Shown here piece after piece: positions 17,371 through 25,854 of a stretch of 37,814 nt of DNA; within the stretch, counting starts at the first letter, position 1; every line of letters starts with the position of its first letter. A program made the translations under genes and the position numbers. Origin of the DNA: an uncultured Saprospiraceae bacterium (lineage in GTDB: Bacteria > Bacteroidota > Bacteroidia > Chitinophagales > Saprospiraceae); contig CALLVY010000772.1 in assembly GCA_938015925.1 (NCBI GenBank), forward strand, positions 1 through 37,814, written 5' to 3'. The notes beneath the pieces are model-generated. The model was not told the DNA's origin, ran no database searches, and saw only the letters and a program-made list of their open reading frames with translations.

Positions 17371-17399
17371 AAAAAAAATCTCATTTTTGATTACCTTTT
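17371..17399 (+). promoter_or_regulatory. composite promoter-like element, copy 3 (sigma A)
   Basis: Eight A, the 11-nt spacer TCTCATTTTTG, then ATTACCTTTT, ending 35 nt before the sigma gene start. That distance suits a promoter with a short leader and suggests autoregulation of the sigma factor. The stretch from 16998 to 17370 holds nothing else I can recognise. Confidence 0.6.
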
Positions 17400-17434
17400 A
17401 GAGCAATACATACATATTTAAAGTAGCAGCTAAT

Positions 17435-18016
17435 ATGAAACAAATTTCGGATGCCGAAGTGATTGAAATGCTGAAATCCTTGGATGAACAAAGGAAAAAA
17501 GCGGGATTGACTTATCTCCATCAACGGGTCTATAAAACAGTGCGGAGCTTTATTCTTAGGAGTAGAGGGAGCGAACAAGATGCAGAAGATTTTTTTCACG
17601 AAGGTTTGATTGCTTTTTATATGATGGCCCGAAAAGACAAACTAGGGCCGGAGGTCAATGTAGAAGCTTACTTATATACGATCTGTCGAAACATGTGGAA
17701 TAAAAACATTATGAAAAAACCACGTCAATTAGAATTGTCTGAAGAATACAATAATATCGTTTCTGAAGATTTACAATTGAAGACCTTGCTGAGTAATGAA
17801 CGTAGTGTTTTGATCAAACAATTATTAGAGAGTCTTGGAGAAGAGTGCCATAAGATTTTGGTTTATTTCTATTTTGATCGATTGAGCATGAAAGAAATTG
17901 TTGTTCAATTAAATATCTCTGGAGAAGCAGTAGCAAAAAATAAGAAATCGAATTGTATGAAAAAACTGAGAGCCATCGTATTAGATTCTCCTTTTTATAA
18001 TAACCTTTTGAAGTAA
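17435..18016 (+). CDS. ECF-type RNA polymerase sigma factor A
   Basis: A 193-residue sigma-70 family protein with regions 2 and 4 only. Region 2 spans about residues 27-92 (AEDFFHEGLIAFY, then NVEAYLYTICRNMW) and binds core polymerase and the -10 region. Region 4 spans about 128-182 (LLESLGEECHKIL ... SMKEIVVQLNISGEAVAKNKKSNCMKKL), a helix-turn-helix for the upstream promoter element. It aligns without gaps through about residue 190 with the sigma factor at 26399-26989. The next gene, 27 nt downstream, encodes a single-pass protein with an anti-sigma-like cytoplasmic tail, so the pair likely forms a membrane-controlled switch. The promoter-like element before it recurs before the nearby secreted-protein genes, the expected targets. 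Confidence 0.9.
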   Translation: MKQISDAEVIEMLKSLDEQRKKAGLTYLHQRVYKTVRSFILRSRGSEQDAEDFFHEGLIAFYMMARKDKLGPEVNVEAYLYTICRNMWNKNIMKKPRQLELSEEYNNIVSEDLQLKTLLSNERSVLIKQLLESLGEECHKILVYFYFDRLSMKEIVVQLNISGEAVAKNKKSNCMKKLRAIVLDSPFYNNLLK

Positions 18017-18043
18017 CAACTTGAATTAACTAAGAACAGAAAA

Positions 18044-18775
18044 ATGCAAGAGTTTACAAACGAAAAAATCGAAAAATACCTGCTCGGTCAGTTAAAAGGA
18101 GGAGACTTGGCCAATTTTGAAAGCCAACTCAAAACCAATACTGCGCTGGCTGAAGAAGTGAACGTACAACGGCTACTAATGGAGCAAGTAGAAAGTTTGG
18201 GCGCACTGGAAATGAAAGAGCAATTATTGGAAATCAAAAAAGACCTGGAAGGAAAGCGTAAACTCATTATTCGACGGATGTTGGGATTAAGTGCCGCTGC
18301 TGCCATCGCCTTACTTGTTTTTGGCGTACAGTTTTTAGGAACGGATGCTCCCTCCCGCGATTTGTTTGGCGACTATTATGCCGCCTATGAATTGCCCTTT
18401 ACTGCTCGATCTGTAGAAGGAGAAGAATTGCTTGGACAAGCAGGTGTTTATTATTTGGGAAAGGATTATAAAAAAGCACTTCCAGTCTTAGAGAAAATAC
18501 TTGTGGAAAATCCTAAAGATTCAAGAAGTCGATTGGCGCTGGGGATTAGCCAAATGGAAATGGCGAAAGAACAAGAAGCTTTGCAAACTTTTGCAGGGCT
18601 GATCGAAAATAAGGATCCACTTTACCTGGATCAAGCACGATGGTATACCGCTTTGCTTTATCTAAAAAGTGATAAAAAAGAAGCTTGTCGAAAACAATTG
18701 ATGTTGTTGATTGGAAACCCTCGAGCGCCTCATTATACACAAGCGCAAGACTTATTAAAAAAGCTAAAAAACTAA
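18044..18775 (+). CDS. single-pass TPR protein, predicted anti-sigma factor A
   Basis: A 243-residue protein. Residues 1-78 are cytoplasmic and begin NEKIEKYLLGQLKGGDLANFE, the pattern found at the start of many Bacteroidetes anti-sigma factors ('iekYLlGeLs..E...FE'), though no zinc-binding His-Cys-Cys is present. One membrane helix follows at about residues 80-99. The remainder is a periplasmic TPR domain of about three repeats (LLGQAGVYYLGKDYKKALPVLEKIL, RLALGISQMEMAKEQEALQTF, and so on). It is translationally close to the sigma gene (27 nt). It shares length (243 aa) and topology with 27197-27928. I infer that it holds the sigma factor at the membrane and that its periplasmic TPRs meet the CHAT protein or another signal. 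Confidence 0.75.
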   Translation: MQEFTNEKIEKYLLGQLKGGDLANFESQLKTNTALAEEVNVQRLLMEQVESLGALEMKEQLLEIKKDLEGKRKLIIRRMLGLSAAAAIALLVFGVQFLGTDAPSRDLFGDYYAAYELPFTARSVEGEELLGQAGVYYLGKDYKKALPVLEKILVENPKDSRSRLALGISQMEMAKEQEALQTFAGLIENKDPLYLDQARWYTALLYLKSDKKEACRKQLMLLIGNPRAPHYTQAQDLLKKLKN

Positions 18776-18786
18776 ATATTACTTTC

Positions 18787-18816
18787 GTAAACCGTCTTTA
18801 TTTGGTTTACTGTTTT
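18787..18816 (+). terminator. terminator of the sigma A / anti-sigma A operon
   Basis: A 7-bp stem GTAAACC/GGTTTAC (18787-18793 with 18804-18810), a 10-nt loop, then TGTTTT, 11 nt after the stop codon. Confidence 0.6.
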
Positions 18817-19489
18817 AGGTTCAATTTTGGGTGTGTCGTAGCCCTTCAATGAGAAATCTAATCTTAGGTTTTAATCGTGATAAATCTCGATGCTATCTTT
18901 TCTGAAAACAAAATATTCAAAAATTAAATCTGTTTAGGTTTAGGCATTTAGTAGTGATGTTTACACTAGATTTTTCTTCTCTTTGGGAGGCGCTTCTAGA
19001 AGGTCACTATTAAAAATGCTATCCTTATTTTATAGAAAAAAGATCTTTTAAATGATTGATTGATCGATACGAACTTTGAAGGTTTGATGCTGACGGTATC
19101 TGATATATCTTTCCACAAAAAAGATAAGGCCATCTGTCGGTTATCAATAATCATTCGATAGGGGGAGCTTGCTGAAAGGTAGGTTTTCCCTTTTTTTATT
19201 GAGCGATTTTTTGAGAAATAAATTTTTGAAAATTACATTGGAAAACCCTGTCGGATTTTCTGCTCGTGGGCTATCTGTCTTGTGTTTAGTTTCTTATGCT
19301 TTATTAGAAAAGCACATGTAAAATAAATCTCTTGATATTGGAAAACAAAGCGAAAAAAAATGAAAAAAAAGAAGATTATATCGTTACCTCTGCGCACTAA
19401 ATTGACATATATCATTGTAAGCAGCAAGGAAACAAAGCTATGAAAACATTTTCCTTTCTTTTTACTTCATAAAAAAAAATATTCGGCTC

Positions 19490-19548
19490 AAACAGGCCAT
19501 TGAAGGTTTAAAACTTAACAGTTTTTTTTCCTTCAATGGGAACTGTTT
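19490..19548. repeat. long imperfect inverted repeat
   Basis: Outer arms AAACAG/CTGTTT (19490-19495 with 19543-19548), a perfect 10-bp middle stem CCATTGAAGG/CCTTCAATGG (19497-19506 with 19530-19539) and inner arms AAAAC/GTTTT (19510-19514 with 19521-19525). It is not followed by a typical T-tract. It may be a remnant of a small mobile element or an RNA structure. Confidence 0.5.
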
Positions 19549-19633
19549 ATTTCAATTTTCTAGCGAGAGCACTGCTTGCTATTGGGAAAATTTTGCCTTA
19601 GTCAAAGAGTAATCTCTTTGGCAGAACAGCTAG

Positions 19634-19798
19634 CACTTTCCCTGGCCAGAAAATGGATGCGCCACCCTTTTGGTAAGCAACACGAATCAAGAACTCCAAG
19701 TGTCTACGGACAACTGGGAAGCAGGACTTTATCTGATTGAAGTAATGAATTTAGAAACTTTAGAAAGAGAAGTCCAAAAGCTTATTCTTCAACATTAG
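19634..19798 (+). pseudogene. decayed T9SS protein, C-terminal remnant
   Basis: A 54-codon open stretch with no start codon, closed upstream by a stop at 19631. Its translation contains QVSTDNWEAGLYLIEV followed by VQKLIL near the end, the closing strands of a T9SS type A sorting domain; compare DTDNWPTGVYYAQV in the gene at 11452. The PNP segment that should precede it is not readable in this frame. A neighbouring frame shows FGKQHESRTP, which may be the displaced upstream strand. The gene's terminator is still intact at 19835-19890. Probably a broken copy of one of the module's secreted proteins. Confidence 0.6.
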
Positions 19799-19834
19799 AA
19801 TAAGGCCTATTTGGAATTAAGTGTTAGTGATAGT

Positions 19835-19890
19835 AGCAGGTTACTGTATTTTTTGAATGTTATTTCAAGGAATTGGTAGCCTGCTTTTTT
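19835..19890 (+). terminator. terminator of the decayed T9SS gene
   Basis: A 10-bp stem AGCAGGTTAC with GTAGCCTGCT (19835-19844 with 19876-19885, one G-U pair on the plus strand) and a T-tract after it. It supports the view that a rightward gene once ended here. Confidence 0.65.
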
Positions 19891-20084
19891 TGTGAATTTT
19901 AGCGCTTAAAACTCTTCTGCTCTCCTTTTTAGACAGGACCTAAGTACTTCCATTTATCAGTTTAAGTAGTTTTACGTATTCATTGCTTTTTCCCTTCTTT
20001 CCATCTTTGTGTTGTTAATCAAGTTATAATCCGATGAACCTTTTTTCGCATTAGGTTCTGGTATTTACCCATAAAAACTTTACA

Positions 20085-20822
20085 ATGAAACGTATTCAAA
20101 AGAACAATGTCTGGATGTTACTCCTTTTTTTAGGGCTCAGTTTTACCGCCTGTATGGAAGATGAAGATCCAATAATAGAAGACCCAGTAGCCACTACTCC
20201 TGCGGCTCCTAGCCCAACAGTTGGCCTTGGTGATGGTGCCTTTTGGGGGATTAATGCAATCTCAACGGTTACAACTCCAATTACGCTCGATACCGAAATT
20301 GGTACCGCAGTAGCTTTTCTAACCAATGATAATTTCAACTCCTTCGTAGATGCTGGAGCAATATCCGTAATGGATGCGGCATTGACTGTCAATGAAAATA
20401 AATCCTACGTCTACCTTCCGGGAATAACCCAACCTTTAGGTTTGCAATATCCTAGTTCTTATGACTGGACGGTTGCCGGTGCGGGTTCTGTGACAGGATT
20501 CACGCATACTGTTGATTTTCCTTTTCCAAGTTTGGGAGCAATCACTAGTGGCAATGAAGTCGTCAAAGCAAGTGGTTATACCCTGACTTGCCAAAATGTA
20601 TCTCGGGCAGATTCGATCATTTATATCGTTGGAGAAGCCATCAAAACGGTAGCTGGCGATGTTACAAGCGTTGAATTTACCGCAGATGATTTAAAAAATG
20701 TAACGACCGGATCTAGCTTTATACAAATTGCTGCTTATACTTATAAGCCCGAAGAAATCAATAATAAAACCTATTATTTTGGCAATGAAACGGTTCGTTC
20801 TGAAGTAGTAGAAATAAAATAA
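20085..20822 (+). CDS. hypothetical lipoprotein
   Basis: A 245-residue lipoprotein. The N-terminus MKRIQKNNVWMLLLFLGLSFTAC ends in a lipobox with Cys23 as the lipidated residue, followed by an acidic, Pro/Thr-rich linker (MEDEDPIIEDPVATTPAAP), typical for outer-membrane or surface lipoproteins of Bacteroidetes. The mature domain looks beta-rich (GAFWGINAIST, NKSYVYLPG, SGYTLTC). I recognise no family. It is followed by its own terminator and then the TIR gene, so the two are probably separate units. It lies between the two CHAT/sigma modules; whether it takes part in them is unknown. Confidence 0.7.
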   Translation: MKRIQKNNVWMLLLFLGLSFTACMEDEDPIIEDPVATTPAAPSPTVGLGDGAFWGINAISTVTTPITLDTEIGTAVAFLTNDNFNSFVDAGAISVMDAALTVNENKSYVYLPGITQPLGLQYPSSYDWTVAGAGSVTGFTHTVDFPFPSLGAITSGNEVVKASGYTLTCQNVSRADSIIYIVGEAIKTVAGDVTSVEFTADDLKNVTTGSSFIQIAAYTYKPEEINNKTYYFGNETVRSEVVEIK

Positions 20823-20851
20823 AAACCAGGATACCCAACCCTAAAGAACAG

Positions 20852-20873
20852 GAAAAAGGCCTAGGCCTTTTTC
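20852..20873. terminator. palindromic terminator after the lipoprotein gene
   Basis: A perfect 22-bp palindrome (9-bp stem GAAAAAGGC/GCCTTTTTC, loop CTAG) with its A-run and T-run placed for either direction. It lies 30 nt after the lipoprotein stop. Confidence 0.8.
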
Positions 20874-20968
20874 ACTGGTGGAGATCTATACGATCATTAG
20901 TCAAGCTGCTGTAAACTTTGTTTGCAGCGGCTTTTGTTTTTCCCTTTTTCCCAAAAGCAAAAAAAACG

Positions 20969-20978
20969 ATACATTTGC
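20969..20978 (+). promoter_or_regulatory. TAnnTTTG -7 box before the TIR gene
   Basis: TACATTTG matches the Bacteroidetes -7 consensus about 23 nt before the chosen ATG. It would exclude the upstream TTG at 20922 as a start, since that codon lies before the expected transcript start. No convincing -33 box at normal spacing. Confidence 0.5.
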
Positions 20979-20999
20979 AAGATCACAATTAGAACGCCA

Positions 21000-21923
21000 A
21001 TGTCAAATTCAAGACCTGCTGTAAATGTATACCTCGCCTATGTACCCGAGGATGAAGACTTGCTCAAGCGACTTCGCTTGCAGCTCAAAGCGATAGAACG
21101 CATTGGTCTGGTCGATGCCTGGCACGATGGAGAAATCACGGCAGGTGCCGATCGGGAAAAGGCGATGATGGAAGCTTTACATCAATCTCCGATCATTCTA
21201 CTTTTGGTTTCTAGCGCCTTTATTGCTTCAGAGTTTGCTTATGAACAGGAGGTGAAAACTGCGATGGAATTGCATGCCGCAGAGAAGGCAAGGGTTGTAC
21301 CTGTTATTCTCAAGCCTTGTATGTGGAGGGCTACTTCTTTTGGGAAATTGAACCCTTGTCCAGCCAACGGTATTCCTGTCATGGACGATCATTGGCAAAG
21401 TGTAGATCATGCTTTTATGGAAGTGGCGGAGCAGGTTTTGAAAATGATAGAAGAACCTAAAGCGGAGGAGTCTATGGTGGAAGTACCTGTTGCCAATTCT
21501 GAAAAGGTGCCTTCTGCGGAAGCGCCGCCGGCCGCCGCTCAATTTTCTTTTCCCACGATCCTCCTCAATGGCCAACACTGGATGGCAGGAGATTTAGAAG
21601 GTTTATCACCGGAGGGAAAACGAGTCATTCATTTTGACTTTAAAACAGCCTTGAGTAGTTGTCCTCCGGGCTGGCGATTGCCAAGCAAGCAAGAATGGCA
21701 AAATTTGTCAGAAGACCAGGTCGCTCAATTGAATTTGAATTTCAATGGTGTGCTAGATCGAGGTTCCCTTCGCGATAAGGATCGGAAATTGTATTATTGG
21801 ACTAGTGATCGATCCTTTGGTGGCGAAGCCAGGTGTTTTGAAAAGATGGTCGATGGATCTGGTAGAATGGAATCCCGTTATGACCATTGGGGACTTTCCT
21901 GTCGCTGTATAAAAGAAGATTGA
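21000..21923 (+). CDS. TIR domain - FISUMP domain fusion protein
   Basis: A 307-residue protein without signal peptide. Residues 7-145 form a TIR domain of the bacterial type: VNVYLAYVPEDEDLL at the start, GLVDAWHDGEITAG, SPIILLLVSSAFIASEFAYEQEVKTAM with Glu84 at the position of the catalytic glutamate of NAD-cleaving TIRs, and RVVPVILKPCMW. A Glu/Pro/Ala-rich linker (about 150-182) leads to a FISUMP (Fibrobacter succinogenes major paralogous) domain at 188-307 with CPPGWRLPSKQEWQNL, YYWTSD and HWGLSCRCIKED. FISUMP domains are usually on secreted proteins; here the protein is predicted cytosolic. TIR proteins often make or break NAD in defence and signalling. The ATG at 21000 is chosen over the TTG at 20922. 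It converges on CHAT gene B with only 8 nt between stops. Confidence 0.85.
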   Translation: MSNSRPAVNVYLAYVPEDEDLLKRLRLQLKAIERIGLVDAWHDGEITAGADREKAMMEALHQSPIILLLVSSAFIASEFAYEQEVKTAMELHAAEKARVVPVILKPCMWRATSFGKLNPCPANGIPVMDDHWQSVDHAFMEVAEQVLKMIEEPKAEESMVEVPVANSEKVPSAEAPPAAAQFSFPTILLNGQHWMAGDLEGLSPEGKRVIHFDFKTALSSCPPGWRLPSKQEWQNLSEDQVAQLNLNFNGVLDRGSLRDKDRKLYYWTSDRSFGGEARCFEKMVDGSGRMESRYDHWGLSCRCIKED

Positions 21924-21931
21924 ATTTGAAA

Positions 21932-24913
21932 TTATCTTTCCTCGGTTTTCGAATTCTTTTTTCTTAGAAAAACCCAAAAGACAAAACCCGCCAGCAAAAG
22001 GCCAATCATCCAAGGATTGAGCCAGTCCGAAAAAGGTTTGTTTCTTAAAGCGGAAATATTTCCAGTCTGTACAAAACCTGCCCAGTAATAAGGATGTGAT
22101 TTTATTTTATCAGAAGTGTTTTTTAAGAAATTTATTTTTGCTTGTTGCAATGCTTCGTCCTTATCCAAACCCTTGTAAAGTTGTTGGTAAAAAGCAATCA
22201 TCAAATCTGAAGTGCTGCAATCATCTACAGACCACAGACTCATCAAAGAACTAGGGCAACCAGCCTGCGTAAAACTTCGGGCAAGACTAAGAACGCCTTC
22301 TCCTTTTGCCATTTTTCCTGATCCCGTATTACAGGCGCTAAGCACCACGAGGTCGGCCTTTAAGCGAAGATTGTGTAAGTCAAAACCATTGATCGCATTT
22401 TCTTTAAAATGAATTTTACTGAGGTCGGCATAGTTTTTATCGATACAGGCATGGGTCGCTAAGTGTATAATTTGGTAGTCTGGAGCTTGTTCGATAAATG
22501 CGGTCTTGCTGGCTTGGGCATCTTTTTTGACGACTCCCCCCCAAAGACTTTGGATAGTTTCTACTTCTTTTTGATTGCAAAGTAAAGGGGATAAAGCAAA
22601 ATCGGAACAAGATCGACTGGCTGTTTTAATATTACTTTTAAAAGTAGGGGCAAAGCCAATAAATTTGTTGGGATTGTCTTGCGGTTCTTTTTGGGAACCC
22701 GTTTTAAATAAGGTGGCGGAATAGTTGTAACTGATTCGGAAATCATTGAGTAAATAAGACAAATGGTCTGGCGAAAAATCTGCACTTGCCGGAGCTTTTT
22801 GTTGGAGCAATAGTTCAAAAGGCAAATAGTTGGTGTACTCGTCAGGGATGAAAATTAGCTGCTGGGTAGCAGGGGAGAGTTGCGCAAGAACGTCCTGTAA
22901 TAATTCTTCGTAAAGCTGATTTGCACGGATAGTGAAGTCTAGGTAAGCCTGTAAGAAATCAGTAGAGGCAGGAGGCTCGATGATGGAGTTCCGAAGGTCG
23001 TTAATACTCAAGGAGAGTTGGGTCGAACTTGGCCACTGATGTAGAACTATATCTTGCGGCGTGATACAGAAAACATAATTGTGCTCACTGCCATGGAAAT
23101 ATTCAATCAAAGCACTGTTGCTGCTAAGTGTTTTTTCTTGCAAATCTGCAACCGAGGTAAGTTGAGTATTGAATTTTAATTGATAATACCGGGGATAATT
23201 TTTTTCAAAACGGGCAATCAGTTTTTTGTGTTCTTCTTGTAAATCAAACAATCGATTTTTCCATTCTTTTTGTTCCGCTAAGTTATCCTGTTCTGTTTGT
23301 TGCGCCTGACTCAATTGGTTTTTAAGAAAATTAATTTGAGCATTATAAGTTTGTTCTTTTAGCAATAAAGAATCTGGAATATCTCCATGATTCAGTGCTT
23401 GGTTTTGTTGGATGGATTCCAGTAAAAGAATGGCTTTGCTGCTCTCTGAAAAATAGAAAGCATCCGCTAAATAGTTTTTATCTTTTTGGGATTGATACAA
23501 TAGTTGGGCGACCTGAATGGCTTCTTCAAAGATCGGTTTTACCTTTCCTGAAAGGTGGAGTTTAGAGCCTTCTGCCGAATAAGTTTGCCGGATTTGTTGG
23601 ATGATCTGAGTAGCGTAGTGATAGGTGGCCAAAGCCAATTCCAGGTTTTCTTTTTTTTCTTTCTCCTGGTGACTAAGTGCAATCTGATAAAAGCTTTTTC
23701 CTTTTTGGCGAATGATATCCAATGCGGTATTTAAATCCAATAAGTTTTCAAGAGGTGGCATTGTGGCCAAATCCGTTGGATTGAAATCTAAGGTATTCGT
23801 TAGGAGTGCTTTTTGGAAAAAAGAGAGCGCCGAATCTAGTTTCCCTTGTTGTTGATAAAATTTTCCGATGTCTAAAAAACTCTTGGCTATTTCCTGGTGT
23901 TTTTCAAAGTCTTTGTATTGCTCAAGCACCATTTTGTTGCACTGATTCAACAAGGCAAATTGCTGCTCCCAATCTTTATTGTGTGCATGAATTTTAGAAA
24001 GCATTCGATAGCTAAGATGGGCATCTTTAAATGATTTTCCTTTTTGCAGAGCCAATGCCTTGTCGATATAGTTTAGTGCTTTAGGGATTTGTTGTTTTTG
24101 TAAAAAAAGATCTGCCATGTTTTGATAGCAAAGGAGTTTGACCGGGTCTAAATAATCTCGTTCTTGTTTTATTTGATTGCCTGCCTTGATGCTTTTTTCG
24201 AAATAGACGAAGGCGCTATCCAATTGGTTTTTATTTTTTAAAGCTTTGGCCCAATCGAAAAGACATCCAGGGATATTTTTCGGACTGGTTTCAGTACTAA
24301 ATTTTTGGTATAATTCCAATGCTTTGGGAAAGTAACGGAGCGCATTATCGAAGTCGCCTTGATCTTGATAGCATTTGCCAATATTGTGATAACTCATGGC
24401 GAGAGATTCCTTATAAGCTTTCGTGGGAGGAATAAGGTTTAGCGATTGCATATAGTATTTAATGGCTAGCCGATAATTTCCATTTTGATGATAAAGCGTA
24501 GCCATATTATTGAGCGCAATGCTGTGGTTTTCTCCTTTATCATTGGGCAGAAATTCTTTGGCTTTTTGAATAGCTTGTTGTACTGTTAGCGTATAGTTCG
24601 GATAGTTGCCATGGTAATTGTAGACCACAGAAAGAGAATTATAACCCTCGACATATTTTTCCCAGTTTTCTGCGGCTTTAAAGTAATCAATGGCAGCTAA
24701 GACTTTTTGCTCATTTGCCGCCTCGGTTGAATCTGTACCCACCTTAGCCAAAAGAGCGTCTCCTAGATTGGAGAGGCTATCCGCTTGGGTCATGGGAGGG
24801 TTTTGTGCAGGAAGTATGGAGAAGAAGAAAAGGAAAAAAATAACCAACAGAAAAGTTAAAGATTTAACTCTTCTGTTGGTTGATTCAAGGAATATCGGTG
24901 TAGTTAGACTCAT
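21932..24913 (-). CDS. TPR-CHAT (caspase-like) protein B, membrane-anchored
   Basis: A 993-residue paralog of CHAT protein A. An N-terminal hydrophobic segment (about residues 22-37, LLVIFFLFFFSILPAQ) serves as signal peptide. About ten TPRs follow (50-430), then a coiled-coil-like Gln/Lys-rich segment (about 530-585) and the CHAT domain (about 620-945). The dyad is His821 in IHLATHAC and Cys861 in DLVVLSACNTGSGK, the same 40-residue spacing as in A. A C-terminal membrane helix (about 965-985) and a basic tail follow. The ATG at 24913 is preferred over a TTG at 24928. It starts 47 nt after the stop of the secreted T9SS gene upstream, likely in one transcript. Predicted location: periplasmic, anchored in the inner membrane. 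Confidence 0.9.
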   Translation of the reverse strand: MSLTTPIFLESTNRRVKSLTFLLVIFFLFFFSILPAQNPPMTQADSLSNLGDALLAKVGTDSTEAANEQKVLAAIDYFKAAENWEKYVEGYNSLSVVYNYHGNYPNYTLTVQQAIQKAKEFLPNDKGENHSIALNNMATLYHQNGNYRLAIKYYMQSLNLIPPTKAYKESLAMSYHNIGKCYQDQGDFDNALRYFPKALELYQKFSTETSPKNIPGCLFDWAKALKNKNQLDSAFVYFEKSIKAGNQIKQERDYLDPVKLLCYQNMADLFLQKQQIPKALNYIDKALALQKGKSFKDAHLSYRMLSKIHAHNKDWEQQFALLNQCNKMVLEQYKDFEKHQEIAKSFLDIGKFYQQQGKLDSALSFFQKALLTNTLDFNPTDLATMPPLENLLDLNTALDIIRQKGKSFYQIALSHQEKEKKENLELALATYHYATQIIQQIRQTYSAEGSKLHLSGKVKPIFEEAIQVAQLLYQSQKDKNYLADAFYFSESSKAILLLESIQQNQALNHGDIPDSLLLKEQTYNAQINFLKNQLSQAQQTEQDNLAEQKEWKNRLFDLQEEHKKLIARFEKNYPRYYQLKFNTQLTSVADLQEKTLSSNSALIEYFHGSEHNYVFCITPQDIVLHQWPSSTQLSLSINDLRNSIIEPPASTDFLQAYLDFTIRANQLYEELLQDVLAQLSPATQQLIFIPDEYTNYLPFELLLQQKAPASADFSPDHLSYLLNDFRISYNYSATLFKTGSQKEPQDNPNKFIGFAPTFKSNIKTASRSCSDFALSPLLCNQKEVETIQSLWGGVVKKDAQASKTAFIEQAPDYQIIHLATHACIDKNYADLSKIHFKENAINGFDLHNLRLKADLVVLSACNTGSGKMAKGEGVLSLARSFTQAGCPSSLMSLWSVDDCSTSDLMIAFYQQLYKGLDKDEALQQAKINFLKNTSDKIKSHPYYWAGFVQTGNISALRNKPFSDWLNPWMIGLLLAGFVFWVFLRKKNSKTEER

Positions 24914-24960
24914 GGCCTGTTTTGACAAATTTAGGATTAAGAAGTAGACATTTTTCTACT

Positions 24961-25854
24961 TTAATTTCCCAATTTAATTATTTTATAAGATTTTCCATTA
25001 TTGACTCGGCAATAATAAAAACCTGTAGCCAATTCCTGCGTATCAATCCTTAAGGTATTACTGATCTGATCTCCAAGGATTTGGTGGTAAACAACACGTT
25101 TCCCGGAAACATTGAATAATTCTACCTGTAATGCGGTTTCAGGAGTACGATCAAAAGTAATTAAAAACTCTTCTTGAAATGGATTTGGAGAGATTTGAAA
25201 ATCAGGAGTCAATAGATTTGGAGAGGCTGTAATAGAAGGAGCGGCCAGTCTATTGCTTTGAGCTTCCGTATAATTACAGCAAATATCTTTTTGGCCAGTG
25301 ATCAAAGAAGTAGGCGCAATAGGGTTTCCATACTCGTCGAAAAAAAGATATTCCGGGAATAGAGTTCCTTTGTAATCAGCGACTGGATAGTCGGTGAAAT
25401 TTTCTCCTGGTGGTTCTGTGCCTTCCTGATTTTGAGCGGGGGTTTCTAAATTGATGGAATAATTTAAGATACCAGGCGTACTTGAGGCTTGACAGAGTTC
25501 TGTATAATCGATTTTGTGATTAAAGGTCGCCTGGAAAACAATGTTTCCATTGTCATTAACCATGACCAGGTCGGTATTAGAAATTCGATTGCTTCTACCA
25601 ACCTCTAGTCCTCCAAAATCGTAAGAGTAGTATAAGGAAGGGAAGGGGCTAAGGTCATCTTTGCCTACAATAACGGTAACATCGACAGACAAAATATAAT
25701 CTCCATTGTCTGCAATTATTATACAGCCGTTGTTGTCCATAGGATTGCTCCAATTGGTGACTACGATTTTGGGGCCAAGATTGGCGGCAAAAGCGGTATT
25801 AAAACTTAAAAAGCATAGGAATAGGAGTGAAATAAAGGTTTGTTTGTTTTTCAT
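24961..25854 (-). CDS. secreted T9SS protein of the CHAT module, paralog c
   Basis: A 297-residue secreted protein with a signal peptide (MKNKQTFISLLFLCFLSFNTAFAAN), a beta-rich body and a T9SS type A sorting domain from about residue 218 (FQISPNPFQEEF ... TGFYYCRV ... YKIIKLG). It diverges from paralogs a and b but keeps landmarks in the same order: an N-terminal KIVVT strand, a 'YYSYDFGG' strand, and DYPVADYKGTLFPEYLFFDEYG, which matches their YPV/IxDY...FFPCHVFD region; a Cys-Cys pair follows. The FPCH cysteine is absent. It is the first gene of the leftward arm of module B and is placed as paralog b is in module A. Confidence 0.75.
   Translation of the reverse strand: MKNKQTFISLLFLCFLSFNTAFAANLGPKIVVTNWSNPMDNNGCIIIADNGDYILSVDVTVIVGKDDLSPFPSLYYSYDFGGLEVGRSNRISNTDLVMVNDNGNIVFQATFNHKIDYTELCQASSTPGILNYSINLETPAQNQEGTEPPGENFTDYPVADYKGTLFPEYLFFDEYGNPIAPTSLITGQKDICCNYTEAQSNRLAAPSITASPNLLTPDFQISPNPFQEEFLITFDRTPETALQVELFNVSGKRVVYHQILGDQISNTLRIDTQELATGFYYCRVNNGKSYKIIKLGN

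Larger units (their letters stand above)
18776..20084. other. long intergenic region with gene remnant and hairpins
   Basis: About 1.3 kb without an intact gene. From left to right it holds a terminator (18787-18816), a stretch with no recognised signal, a large imperfect hairpin (19490-19548), a decayed T9SS C-terminus (19634-19798) and that gene's terminator (19835-19890). The promoter of the lipoprotein gene should lie near 20000-20060, but no clear box was identified. Confidence 0.6.

Noticed and set aside
19058-19080. Similarity of GATCGATACGAACTTTG to part of the paralog a and b leaders
   Set aside because: Only about 15 bases match and none of the flanking stems are present, so chance is likely.
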